Source of the DNA: Paenibacillus montanisoli
GTDB taxonomy: Bacteria > Bacillota > Bacilli > Paenibacillales > Paenibacillaceae
Length of the DNA: 64,000 nt
Reading direction: 5' to 3'
Assembly: GCF_003268025.1 (NCBI RefSeq)
Contig: NZ_QLUW01000006.1
Coordinates: forward strand, 372,001-436,000
Made by a program: the position numbers and the translations under genes. Positions 37,940-46,375 of the stretch are shown here, one piece after another. The notes under the pieces were generated by a model, which was given only the letters and a program-made list of their open reading frames with translations, did not search any database and was not told where the DNA came from. Position 1 is the first letter of the stretch, and every line of letters begins with the position of its first letter.

Positions 37940-38968
37940 ATGGCTACCGTTGTATCCGGACAAAAGGCGCGTATAATTCGCATTTCCAAAGGGTTCAAGA
38001 GAGGCGGCGTGCTGGTTGTCGGCTTGGGACTTCTGATGCTGGCCGGTCTCTATGGCTTAATGTCAGGCGCGATTCCGATTCCGGCGCGCGAGGTGTGGAG
38101 CTCCTTGCTTCACGCCTCCGACTCGGAAGCGAGGCAAATCGTATGGAACCTGAGGCTGCCGCGTGTGCTGACGGGCATGCTTGCAGGCATTTGCCTTGCC
38201 ATAGCGGGCTCGTTCCTGCAAGGCGTCTTCCGTAATCCGCTAGCAGATCCCGGCATCATCGGGGTATCCTCGGGAGGCGGTCTTGCGGCGGTCGTCATTA
38301 TGATTCTATTTCCCGAGCAAATCGCCTACTTGCCGATAGCCGCTTTTCTAGGCGCGCTTGGCGCCGCGGCGGTTGTCTATGCCCTCTCCTGGAAGGGAGG
38401 CGCATCGCCGATCCGGCTGATTTTGGCCGGCGTAGCGGTTAACTCGCTGCTCGGCGCGGCGATGACGGCGCTGATGATTCTCAACAGCGAGAAGGTGCAG
38501 TCCGTGCTGCCTTGGATGTCCGGCAGCTTGAACGGACGGAGCTGGCCGCATTTCGACGCGCTGCTGCCCTACACCGTCGTTGGCATCATCGCTTCGGTCT
38601 TCTTGATTAAGACCGCCAATCTGCTCGTGCTGGGCGACGATGCCGCGAAGCTGCTCGGAAGCCGCGTCGAAATCGGAAGGCTGCTCATCATTCTGCTTTC
38701 CACGTTTATGGCGGGGGCGGCTATCAGCATTGTCGGGATGGTCGGCTTTGTCGGTCTAGTCATTCCGCATATCGTCCGCTTGCTCGTCGGGAACGACTAC
38801 CGGATTTTTCTGCCGATTTCCGCAATCGGAGGCGGTGTGCTGGTGATCGCCGCAGATACGGCGGCGCGCAGCTGGTTTGACCCGATCGAATTCCCGGTCG
38901 GCATTCTGCTGGCGCTGCTCGGCGCGCCCTTCTTTCTCTATTTGCTAAGGAAAGGAGTTAAACGATGA
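37940..38968 (+). CDS. FecCD-type iron/heme ABC permease
   Basis: A 342-residue inner-membrane permease (about 9-10 TM helices) of the BtuC/FecCD family: 'RLPRVLTGMLAGICLAIAGS', 'RNPLADPGIIGVSSGGGLAA' and 'FVGLVIPHIVRLLVGNDYR' (ATPase-docking loop). The start at 37940 follows the binding protein stop by four bases. It overlaps the ATPase gene by four bases. Confidence 0.92.
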   Translation: MATVVSGQKARIIRISKGFKRGGVLVVGLGLLMLAGLYGLMSGAIPIPAREVWSSLLHASDSEARQIVWNLRLPRVLTGMLAGICLAIAGSFLQGVFRNPLADPGIIGVSSGGGLAAVVIMILFPEQIAYLPIAAFLGALGAAAVVYALSWKGGASPIRLILAGVAVNSLLGAAMTALMILNSEKVQSVLPWMSGSLNGRSWPHFDALLPYTVVGIIASVFLIKTANLLVLGDDAAKLLGSRVEIGRLLIILLSTFMAGAAISIVGMVGFVGLVIPHIVRLLVGNDYRIFLPISAIGGGVLVIAADTAARSWFDPIEFPVGILLALLGAPFFLYLLRKGVKR

Positions 38969-39774
38969 ATCCAGCATTAGCCGCAGATCAATTGAAATAC
39001 GGGTACGACCGTTCCGCACCGATCGTGAACGGCTTCAACCTTACGGTTGCTACAGGCGAGTGGCTGGGCATTGTAGGGCCGAACGGCTCTGGCAAATCGA
39101 CCGTGCTTCGCATGCTTGCACGGCTGGCCGCACCGCATTCCGGCAAGATTGAAATGGAAGGCCTCGACATGGCGGACTTGGACAACAAAACGATTGCCCG
39201 TACGATGACCATGCTGACGCAAACGCAGGAAGGCGCCTTGGATATTTCGGTCCGCGACCTGGTGCGCAGAGGACGAAATCCTCATCTGAAGTGGTATGAG
39301 GAATGCAGGGGCAAGCACGAGGATGTCGTGGATTGGGCGTTGTCCGTGACCAGCATGGCGGGGCTGCAGCACCGTTCCTTGGTTGAGCTGTCGGGCGGCG
39401 AGCGGCAGCGTGCCTGGCTCTCGATGTGCATGGCTCAAACGCCTCGGATCCTGCTGCTGGATGAGCCGACGACTTATCTGGATATCGCCCACCAGCTGGA
39501 GCTGATGGAGTTGATTCGCGGCTTGAACCGGAATCAAGGCATTACGGTTGTAATGGTGCTGCATGACCTTAACCAGGCCGCGCGATTCTGCGACCGGATC
39601 GTTGCGATGATGAACGGAGCGATCGTCAGGCAAGGCACCCCCGGCGACGTATTCAAGGTGGACTTCTTCCGCGAAGTGTTCGGCATCGAAGCGAAAGTGT
39701 ACGACGATGACGGCGTGCCGGTCTACCTGCCGAATGGCATCGTAAGCAAACAGCCTCATGAAGCGTCGGCCTAA
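38965..39774 (+). CDS. FecE-type iron/heme ABC transporter ATPase
   Basis: A 269-residue ATPase that drives uptake: Walker A 'GPNGSGKST' (about 34-42), signature 'LSGGERQRAWLSM', Walker B 'ILLLDEPTTYLDI' and switch 'VLHDLNQA'. Full-length for the family. Start overlaps the permease stop (ATGA), a sign of coupled translation. Confidence 0.93.
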   Translation: MNPALAADQLKYGYDRSAPIVNGFNLTVATGEWLGIVGPNGSGKSTVLRMLARLAAPHSGKIEMEGLDMADLDNKTIARTMTMLTQTQEGALDISVRDLVRRGRNPHLKWYEECRGKHEDVVDWALSVTSMAGLQHRSLVELSGGERQRAWLSMCMAQTPRILLLDEPTTYLDIAHQLELMELIRGLNRNQGITVVMVLHDLNQAARFCDRIVAMMNGAIVRQGTPGDVFKVDFFREVFGIEAKVYDDDGVPVYLPNGIVSKQPHEASA

Positions 39775-39804
39775 ACTAACAGTTATAATGAGGAGGAGAT
39801 GGGG

Positions 39805-40617
39805 ATGGCAAAACCGGCCTTGAGCACCGAATTGGTCCGCGAGTTCGTTGGTGCGGCGCATGCCGACTTGCATAGGGTTCAAACTTTGCTCGCGCAGGAG
39901 CCTGCGTTGCTGCACGCTTCCATGAATTGGGGCGGGGACGATTGGGAAACGGCGCTCGGCGCAGCCTCGCATGTCGGCCGCCGTGATATTGCGGAGTGGC
40001 TGCTGTCCAAAGGCGCGCGGATCGATCTATTCGCTGCCGCCATGCTGGGCGAGCTCGACATCGTCAAGTCGGCGCTCGCCCGCTATCCGGAATCGATTCA
40101 TGCACGCGGTCCGCACGGCATTACGCTGCTGCAGCATGCGATGATCGGCGGGGAACGGGCGAAAGAGGTTGTCACTTACTTGAAATCGCTCTTGAATATC
40201 GATGAGAAGGGGAGCAATGGCATGATCGTAGTGGAAAATCGCATTGAAGTCCGCGCTGGATACGCGGAGGCCGTGTTGGAGCGGTTCAAAGCCCCGAAAA
40301 GCGTGCATACGTTCCCGGGCTTCGTCCGGATGGATGTGCTGCACGCGAAGGCGTCCGAGGAAACGGAAGAAATCCGGGTTTGCACGACGTGGGAGAAGGA
40401 AGAAGATTTCCAAGCCTGGGCGAACAGCGACTCGTTCCAGCATGCGCACAAGCGCCGCGAAGGGGCGCAAGGTGCCGGCGGTCACGGCGGCCACGGCCAT
40501 GGCGGGCAGCAAGCAGCCGAATCGGCCAGCCCGATCGTCGGCAATAAAGTGACCATCTATCAAGTGGCGGTCTCCCACCTGCCGGAGTCTGCGCCTGCTA
40601 AAGCCGGCTCGAATTAA
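39805..40617 (+). CDS. Ankyrin-like / IsdG-type heme monooxygenase fusion
   Basis: A 270-residue cytosolic protein. Residues 1-135 are ankyrin-like ('ALGAASHVGRRDIAEWLLSK', 'AAMLGELDIVKSALA'). Residues about 140-225 form an antibiotic-biosynthesis-monooxygenase/IsdG-like unit ('MIVVENRIEVRAGYAEAVLERF', 'TTWEKEEDFQAWANSDSFQHAH'), a fold that degrades heme and frees iron. A Gly/His stretch ('GGHGGHGHGG') follows. I chose the ATG at 39805 (AGGAGGAG, spacing 6). An internal ATG at 40222 has its own AAGGGGAG, so the oxygenase part may also be made alone. Its place after a Fur-controlled importer supports heme use. Confidence 0.82.
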   Translation: MAKPALSTELVREFVGAAHADLHRVQTLLAQEPALLHASMNWGGDDWETALGAASHVGRRDIAEWLLSKGARIDLFAAAMLGELDIVKSALARYPESIHARGPHGITLLQHAMIGGERAKEVVTYLKSLLNIDEKGSNGMIVVENRIEVRAGYAEAVLERFKAPKSVHTFPGFVRMDVLHAKASEETEEIRVCTTWEKEEDFQAWANSDSFQHAHKRREGAQGAGGHGGHGHGGQQAAESASPIVGNKVTIYQVAVSHLPESAPAKAGSN

Positions 40618-40630
40618 ATCAATGTAGAGT

Positions 40631-40676
40631 AAGAAGCCGTCAAGAGCGCATCGCTGCGCTTTGGCGGCTTCTTTTT
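40631..40676 (+). terminator. Terminator of the iron/heme operon
   Basis: AAGAAGCCG...GAGCGCA pairs with TGCGCTTTGGCGGCTTCTT; five T follow. Confidence 0.85.
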
Positions 40677-40760
40677 AAATGCGAATGCTTTGCGGGATTC
40701 GACAATAAAATGTAGATAAAGCTTGCTGATTGACGAATGCTGGTATGTAGGAGGGATCCT

Positions 40761-41300
40761 ATGCTTGGATTGATCAAGAAAAAGCGGCAGCCACGAACGG
40801 TAAACACGTCTCGAGGCCACTATTTCATCGGACAGACCGACGCGCTGATCATGGAGGGTCAGAAGCAGAATGCTTGGGGCGGACTGTACAATCCCGCAGA
40901 ATCAGGAATCGCCGTCGTAATAGACACGTTTACGGTTTCCAATTTCTCAAGCCAATTCTTCAATGTGGAGATGTGGGTAAACCCCAAACTTACCGGAAAA
41001 GGGACTACATCTTCTTTTCTCCATCCCGCCGACCTCTCGTTAAATCCGCTTCCGCAGCCTAGAGTAAACCTGCAATACGCGAGCCAAATTACCGAGAATC
41101 CGATAGGGGGCGTGAATGTGATGAATCGGATCGTCCCCCCGAATTCAACGTTTATGAGCGATTCCGGCAAAAGCGGGATTACGATACCGCCCGGGGGCTC
41201 CGTTGCGATTTTCTTGCGATCGCCAGGTCCGTTTAAATACGAGTCTAGAATCGTATTCAGATGGTGGGAGGATGCGATTGAAGTTGGAGGTCCGCAATGA
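40761..41300 (+). CDS. DUF6143-like protein (1)
   Basis: A 179-residue protein without signal or TM segment. Its beta-rich sequence ('GHYFIGQTDALI', 'NAWGGLYNPAESGIAVVIDTFTV', 'PPGGSVAIFLRS', 'FRWWED') is shared with the next gene and resembles DUF6143. The role is unknown. AGGAGGG precedes the ATG at 40761. It overlaps the next gene by four bases, so the two are probably made together. Confidence 0.65.
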   Translation: MLGLIKKKRQPRTVNTSRGHYFIGQTDALIMEGQKQNAWGGLYNPAESGIAVVIDTFTVSNFSSQFFNVEMWVNPKLTGKGTTSSFLHPADLSLNPLPQPRVNLQYASQITENPIGGVNVMNRIVPPNSTFMSDSGKSGITIPPGGSVAIFLRSPGPFKYESRIVFRWWEDAIEVGGPQ

Positions 41301-41794
41301 ACAAGATCGAATCGATTTATGGAAACAGGCTTGGGCAATACTTTCTAGGGCAGACGGGGTTGTTGACGTTCGGAGACGGCAAACATGCATGGGGAGGAGT
41401 ATTCAATCCGAGCGATTCCGGAATCCGTGTAGCCTTTGATTTATTTACGGTGACGAATTATTCCCCTGAGCCATGCGCGGTGGAATGTTGGCTGGGAAAC
41501 CTTTCTCTCGGAAGAGGAAGCCTCTCCCGGCATGTGGCCTCCGTCAATCAGCCGATATCTCCCGTTCCGATGCCTAAAGCAGAGCTGCGGGATGCGGACC
41601 GGCTCAGTGAATCGCCTGCGGATGGCCGATTTTCATTTGTTCAGCTAGCGGATTCGAAGTCGACCACGACAACCGACTTGCAAGGCATGCTGATCCTTCC
41701 CCCAGGATGCTCGATCATTGCATTCTTACGCTCACAGGAGCGGGGGACAATACGGGCGCGTGTGGCCTTTGGCTGGTGGGAGGACTCTGAATAA
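41297..41794 (+). CDS. DUF6143-like protein (2)
   Basis: A 165-residue paralogue of the upstream product. Shared positions include 'GQYFLGQTGLLTFGDG', 'AWGGVFNPSDSGIRVAFDLFTV', 'PPGCSIIAFLRS' and 'FGWWED'. The two products differ mostly in the central loop, which suggests a heterodimer or mixed assembly. No catalytic motif is visible. A terminator follows. Confidence 0.65.
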   Translation: MNKIESIYGNRLGQYFLGQTGLLTFGDGKHAWGGVFNPSDSGIRVAFDLFTVTNYSPEPCAVECWLGNLSLGRGSLSRHVASVNQPISPVPMPKAELRDADRLSESPADGRFSFVQLADSKSTTTTDLQGMLILPPGCSIIAFLRSQERGTIRARVAFGWWEDSE

Positions 41795-41805
41795 ACCGAT
41801 TCAAT

Positions 41806-41832
41806 GGGAGGCCTTAAGGGGCCTCTCTTTTT
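41806..41832 (+). terminator. Terminator of the DUF6143-like pair
   Basis: GAGGCC pairs with GGCCTC across a six-base loop, followed by a T-rich stretch. Confidence 0.75.
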
Positions 41833-41994
41833 GTTTTAACGAGAATCTCATACCAAGTATGCGATTAAATGCTTGTCATGCTAGTCTGCATAATCGTCCA
41901 AGTCCCCTCATAGACATAGTACAAGTCAAGCGTAAACGGCTTTCGGCAGTACAACTCCGGATACGTTTAAAAATTGTGATGAGGGGTTGATCTC

Positions 41995-43263
41995 ATGCGT
42001 CGTCGATTCAGTTTAATCGCAGCTATTTTGCTTTGCCTTACGGCGGTGCTCGCAGGCTGCGGGACTAAGGACGCGGAATCGGTTGTCAAGGAATTGGACA
42101 AAACGCTCAGCAACTTGGACAGCTATCATGGGGTAGGCAAGATGACGCTGTACACGGGCCAGCAGCCGCTGGAGTATCAAGTCGATGTTTCGTATCAGAA
42201 ACCGCAGTATTACCGGATCGCTCTGACTAACGCGAAGAAGGATATTACCCAAATCGTGCTGCGCAACGATGAAGGCGTGTTCGTACTGACGCCGCGCCTC
42301 AATAAAGTATTCCGCTTCCAAAGCGACTGGCCGGCCAACCAAGGCCAAGTCTACTTGTACCAGACGCTCGTACAGAGCATCCTGCTCGACAACTCGCGTC
42401 AATTCGCGGTAGACGACAAAGCCTACGTGTTTGACGTCATGGCGAACTACCAGAACGGATCGCTCGCGAGACAGAAAATTTGGCTCAATAAATCCGACTA
42501 TGCGCCAAGCAAAGTGGAGGTCAGCGACGCCAATGCAGCCGTGATGGTGTCCGTCCAATTCGATTCATTCGAGTTCGGCTCCAAGCTGGAGAAGAGCGTA
42601 TTCGATACGCAGACGAACATGGGCACGCCGGCCGGCGACAAGCCGACGACGGCAACTCCGGATAACGAGGCGGATAACACGGCTACCAACAGCGAGAATC
42701 AAACGGAAGATCCGAATGCAACGACGAATTCGGATGAGTCGGCGGATCCGAATGCAACGACGAATCCAGATGAGTCGGCAGATCCGGATGCAACGACGAA
42801 TCCAGATGAATCGGCAGATCCAGAGGCAGGGTCTAACCCGGATAACAGCGCGACGAACGGCAATGCAACCAATGAAGAGGAAACGTCCGAAGACGGCTCG
42901 CAAGGTACGCTTGGCCCGATTGACAAGGCGTTCACGGCTATGGAGCCATCCTACTTGCCGGACGGCGTATCCGAGAAGGATCAGCAGGACATCGTATTCG
43001 GCGGCAATGCAGGCATCTTGATCCGTTACGCCGGCGCCTTCGACTACACGCTTATCCAAACGCAGCCGAAGGATGTAGCCGTTTCCGCGATGAAAGGCGA
43101 TCTCATCGACATGGGCTTTACGTACGGCTCGATCTCCGGCGACGATCAGAAGACGCTGACGTGGACGTATGACGGCACGGAGTTCCGTATCACGTCCGGC
43201 AATTTGCCGGAGAATGAAATGGTCAAGGTCGCGCAATCGGTACAAGGCGAAATGGGCAAATAA
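41995..43263 (+). CDS. ydcC: YdcC-like lipoprotein (LolA fold) with DUF4367-like tail
   Basis: A 422-residue lipoprotein; lipobox LAGC with Cys at about 22. The N-terminal half is a LolA/RseB-like fold ('LDKTLSNLDSYHGVGKMTLYT', 'RNDEGVFVLTPRLNKVFRFQSDWP'), as in B. subtilis YdcC, a sporulation-linked protein. A low-complexity linker of 12-residue repeats (about 239-286) follows, then a DUF4367-like domain ('PSYLPDGVSE', 'LTWTYDGTEFRI'). GAGGGG precedes the ATG. In Bacillus the order ydcC-alr-ndoAI-ndoA is the same, which supports the call. The repeat linker makes it longer than the Bacillus protein. Confidence 0.82.
   Translation: MRRRFSLIAAILLCLTAVLAGCGTKDAESVVKELDKTLSNLDSYHGVGKMTLYTGQQPLEYQVDVSYQKPQYYRIALTNAKKDITQIVLRNDEGVFVLTPRLNKVFRFQSDWPANQGQVYLYQTLVQSILLDNSRQFAVDDKAYVFDVMANYQNGSLARQKIWLNKSDYAPSKVEVSDANAAVMVSVQFDSFEFGSKLEKSVFDTQTNMGTPAGDKPTTATPDNEADNTATNSENQTEDPNATTNSDESADPNATTNPDESADPDATTNPDESADPEAGSNPDNSATNGNATNEEETSEDGSQGTLGPIDKAFTAMEPSYLPDGVSEKDQQDIVFGGNAGILIRYAGAFDYTLIQTQPKDVAVSAMKGDLIDMGFTYGSISGDDQKTLTWTYDGTEFRITSGNLPENEMVKVAQSVQGEMGK
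42709..42852 (+). repeat. 36-base tandem repeat inside ydcC
   Basis: Units at 42709-42744, 42745-42780, 42781-42816 and a degenerate 42817-42852 encode 'DPNATTNPDESA'-type 12-residue repeats. It is in frame and so extends the linker without breaking the gene; copy number may vary between strains. Confidence 0.9.
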
Positions 43264-43372
43264 GGACGCGCTAATCCAAATTTCCAGTACTTATTAAGCT
43301 TGTTAGACCGCCTGTTTTATTGACAGTTTGAAGCCTCAGCGTTTAACATAAAGGTCTACGGGTTAATGAGAT

Positions 43373-43409
43373 AAACGCCTGCCCATTTTTATGGCGGGCG
43401 TTTACTTTT
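43373..43409 (+). terminator. Hairpin before alr, probable terminator of ydcC
   Basis: AAACGCCTGCCCAT pairs with ATGGCGGGCGTTT across TTTT, followed by ACTTTTG. It lies only about 20 bases before the alr start, so read-through rather than a full stop is needed if alr shares the transcript. Confidence 0.7.
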
Positions 43410-43429
43410 GGGAATGAAGGTGGAGCAAG

Positions 43430-44614
43430 TTGGATGTGAATGCTTATTATCGCCCAACTCGGGCAGAGATATCTTTGGATGCGCTAGCGCACAATTTGCA
43501 AGTCTTTCGCCAGGCCATGCCTGAAGGCATGAAGCTGATGGCTTCGGTCAAAGCGAATGCGTACGGCCACGGAGCCGTCGAAATAGCGCGTGAAGCCGAA
43601 CGCTGCGGCGTTGATTTTCTCGGCGTCGCGTTTCTCGACGAAGCGCTCCAGTTGCGTCAAGCCGGCATCAAGACGAATATTCTCGTTCTCGGCTATGTGC
43701 CGCCGGAAGGACTGGCAGCTGCGCGTGAAGCGAATATCGCCATCGCGCTATTCAGTGACGAAATATTAAAAGCGGCTGCGGCTTTGCCTCCGGTAGAAGG
43801 CAAGAAGCTCGCCGTTCATGTGAAAATCGATACCGGCATGGGCCGGTTAGGCAAATTGGCGGGCGATGGGGCGCTGGCCTTCATTTCGCGCGCCATGATG
43901 GAGCCGAATATAGAAGTCGAAGGGTTGTTCACGCATTACGCGCGTGCGGATGAAGCCGATAAAGGCTACACCGAGCTGCAGCATAAGCGTTTCTCCGGAG
44001 TGGTCAGCCAGCTGAAGGAAGCCGGTCTGCACATTCCGATCATCCACGCGGCCAACAGCGCGGCAGGCATCGACACGCCCGAGATGGGCGGCGGCATGCT
44101 GCGGCTGGGCATCAGCATGTACGGCTTGTATCCTTCGGCGGAAGTGAACCGTCAGCGGGTCGATCTGCAGCCTATCATGACGCTCAAGACGGCTGTCGTG
44201 ATGGTCAAGGAAGCGCCGGAAGGCTGGGGCATCAGCTACGGCACGCGTTATGTGACGCAAGGCACGGAAGCGATCGGAACGCTGCCGGTGGGCTATGCGG
44301 ACGGCTTCAGCCGCATGCTGACAGGGAAAGCGGAGGTGCTGCTGCGCGGACGCCGCGTGCCGGTGCTCGGCACGATCTGCATGGATCAATGCATGATCGC
44401 GATGGACAGCGTAGAGGCAGGGCATGAACCGGTGCGAACCGGCGAAGAAGTCGTGCTGATCGGCCGCCAAGGCGATGAGGTGATCTCCGCCGATGAGATA
44501 TCCGTGAAGCTGGGCACGATCAACTACGAGGTAACATGCATGCTCGCGGCGCGTGTACCGCGCGTATATACGCGGGGGCAGCAGACCGTTGCAGTAACCA
44601 ACCCGCTCTTGTAA
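43430..44614 (+). CDS. alr: Alanine racemase
   Basis: A 394-residue PLP enzyme that makes D-alanine for peptidoglycan. The PLP lysine lies in 'SVKANAYGHG' (K41 with this start), the catalytic Tyr region in the C-terminal beta domain 'PEGWGISYGTRYVT', and the 'GTICMDQCMI' loop is conserved. The TTG at 43430 fits AAGG (spacing 9); a GTG at 43436 gives an N-terminus closer to known Alr proteins, so the true start could be six bases later. It sits between ydcC and the EndoA pair, as in Bacillus. Confidence 0.92.
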   Translation: MDVNAYYRPTRAEISLDALAHNLQVFRQAMPEGMKLMASVKANAYGHGAVEIAREAERCGVDFLGVAFLDEALQLRQAGIKTNILVLGYVPPEGLAAAREANIAIALFSDEILKAAAALPPVEGKKLAVHVKIDTGMGRLGKLAGDGALAFISRAMMEPNIEVEGLFTHYARADEADKGYTELQHKRFSGVVSQLKEAGLHIPIIHAANSAAGIDTPEMGGGMLRLGISMYGLYPSAEVNRQRVDLQPIMTLKTAVVMVKEAPEGWGISYGTRYVTQGTEAIGTLPVGYADGFSRMLTGKAEVLLRGRRVPVLGTICMDQCMIAMDSVEAGHEPVRTGEEVVLIGRQGDEVISADEISVKLGTINYEVTCMLAARVPRVYTRGQQTVAVTNPLL

Positions 44615-44857
44615 GCGGATTGACCTGCAGGCATCTATTACCTGTTAAGGATTTTCTATGGTTTTAGAGGATTTTATCGTCTTATCTCGAATATTGTAGA
44701 GTGAGCATACAGCGTGCCGCTTTTCGGTCTGAAATGTTATCTTCTATGCAGCATACTTGATATACGGTCTGCATACATATGAAGGTGTATAATACGGACC
44801 AAACAATGACATACTGTTACTGTTTTTTGCTGGAAATGTTTTGGGGGTGCGAGTTCG

Positions 44858-45139
44858 GTGGCCAATATGCAAAACACCAAAAGGATTATGATCAGTTTAC
44901 CGGATCATTTGCTGGAGGAAGTCGACGGAATCGTCGCCAAAGAAAACTCGAACCGAAGCGAATTCATTCGTCAAGCAATGAAATTGTACTTGGTTGAGCG
45001 GAAGAAACGTCAGATTCGCGATTCGATGCAGCGGGGCTATCTGGAAATGGCAAAAATCAACCTTGTGATGGCGTCGGAAGCTTTTCAAGCGGAGGAAGAT
45101 GCCGGCGATACGCTCGGCCGACTCGTAAGCGGGGTGTAA
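44858..45139 (+). CDS. ndoAI: EndoAI antitoxin (ribbon-helix-helix)
   Basis: A 93-residue antitoxin of the MazE-like/CopG type. The N-terminal 'RIMISLPDHLLEEVDGIVAKE' gives the ribbon and first helix, and 'NRSEFIRQAM' the second helix that binds its own promoter. The GTG at 44858 has GGGGGTG 8 bases upstream. It is followed after 3 bases by the toxin gene, as in B. subtilis ndoAI-ndoA. Confidence 0.92.
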   Translation: MANMQNTKRIMISLPDHLLEEVDGIVAKENSNRSEFIRQAMKLYLVERKKRQIRDSMQRGYLEMAKINLVMASEAFQAEEDAGDTLGRLVSGV

Positions 45140-45142
45140 AGC

Positions 45143-45493
45143 TTGATCGTTAAACGCGGCGATGTGTTTTTTGCGGACTTGTCACCTGTTGTCGGTTCTG
45201 AACAGGGGGGCGTTCGTCCTGTTCTGGTTATTCAAAACGATATTGGCAACCGCTTCAGTCCAACCGTCATCGTGGCAGCTATTACGGCCCAGATTCAGAA
45301 GGCTAAGCTGCCGACGCATGTGGAGATCGATGCGGCTTTGCATGGATTTGACCGCGATTCCGTTCTGCTTCTGGAACAAATCCGGACGATTGATAAGCAG
45401 CGCCTGACCGATAAAATTACGCATCTCGACGACGAAACGATGCGCAAGGTAGACGAGGCGCTCCAAATCAGCGTCGGCTTAATCGATTTTTGA
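45143..45493 (+). CDS. ndoA: EndoA/MazF-type mRNA interferase toxin
   Basis: A 116-residue sequence-specific endoribonuclease. It matches NdoA/PemK over its full length: '[22 protein letters not shown]' with the catalytic Arg just after ('[10 protein letters not shown]'), '[20 protein letters not shown]' (Thr/Gln active-site region) and '[13 protein letters not shown]'. TTG start with GGGGTG upstream. It is inhibited by the upstream antitoxin. Confidence 0.95.
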   Translation: MIVKRGDVFFADLSPVVGSEQGGVRPVLVIQNDIGNRFSPTVIVAAITAQIQKAKLPTHVEIDAALHGFDRDSVLLLEQIRTIDKQRLTDKITHLDDETMRKVDEALQISVGLIDF

Positions 45494-45517
45494 ACACAAA
45501 AGCATCACACACGACAG

Positions 45518-45547
45518 CAGGGCCAGGCGGCTCTGTTTTTTTTTTTA
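45518..45547 (+). terminator. Terminator after ndoA
   Basis: CAGGGCC pairs with GGCTCTG across a short loop, followed by a run of about eleven T. Confidence 0.8.
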
Positions 45548-45669
45548 TTTCTACTGGAACTCAAGATCAGTCTGGGGACGTATGCAAGGTTCCATCCCGC
45601 GCCGCTGTCGGCTTCATGCGTTTCGCTCCATAATGAAATTAATCGAATGACCTTATGGAGGAATGAAGG

Positions 45670-46362
45670 ATGAGTACGATGAATCGGCCGGATTTTGCGA
45701 TTTCGGGAGTGGGCAGCACGGCGGGAGGACAGTTTCACCGTGTCGAGCTGGAAGGCGTTAGCCGGGTGAGCGGGGATCTGGATTGCTATTCGTTCTCGAT
45801 GAACGGCATGGCGACGGTGAAGGGCGGCGTCCGGTCGGAGGAGCGGTTCAAAGCCTCGGGGAAATTGACGGTGGAAGGCTCCGTACATGCAGCTGTGATG
45901 GAGCTAGAGGGACAAATGAAAGTCCGGGGCGGCGTCAGCTGCGATGTCTACCGGATGAACGGCTTTGCGAAGGTGTACGGGGACTGCAGCGCACAGCAAT
46001 GCGATGTGCGGGGCGGTATGACGGTCGGCGGCGTGCTTCATGCGGATCGCCTCGAGATTTATTTGGACGGTCCGGTTCGGGCGGAGGTCATTCGGTGCCG
46101 GGAGCTTCGGATGAAGCAAGGCGGCGGCGGCTCGCTTAAACGGTTTCTGCAATCGATCCTGCCGACTTCATGGCAAGCCCAGCTGCGCGCGGATCGGATC
46201 GAAGGGGATGATCTCGAGCTGAAGGAAACGACGGCTGCGCTTGTGCGGGGCCGCCGCGTGACGATCGGTGCCGGCAGCGTGATCGATCGGGTAGAGTACG
46301 AGTCGGAGCTTATCGTGCACCCGGACGCCATCGTCCGCAATCGCGCGAAAATCCGCGGATAG
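45670..46362 (+). CDS. Bactofilin-like polymer-forming protein (1)
   Basis: A 230-residue cytosolic protein dominated by a repetitive beta-helix, with Gly/Val turns every 6 or so residues ('GGVRSEERFKASGKLTVEGSV', 'MKVRGGVSCDVYRMNG'). It resembles bactofilins such as YhbE/YhbF of B. subtilis. Such proteins polymerise into filaments without nucleotide. GGAGG occurs before the ATG at 45670. The next gene encodes a second member 13 bases downstream. Confidence 0.75.
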   Translation: MSTMNRPDFAISGVGSTAGGQFHRVELEGVSRVSGDLDCYSFSMNGMATVKGGVRSEERFKASGKLTVEGSVHAAVMELEGQMKVRGGVSCDVYRMNGFAKVYGDCSAQQCDVRGGMTVGGVLHADRLEIYLDGPVRAEVIRCRELRMKQGGGGSLKRFLQSILPTSWQAQLRADRIEGDDLELKETTAALVRGRRVTIGAGSVIDRVEYESELIVHPDAIVRNRAKIRG

Positions 46363-46375
46363 GAGGAGAAGCGCA

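Noticed and set aside
42709-42852. Regular 36-base repeats considered as a CRISPR array
   Set aside because: Units are contiguous without spacers, in frame, and encode a Pro/Asp/Ser linker.
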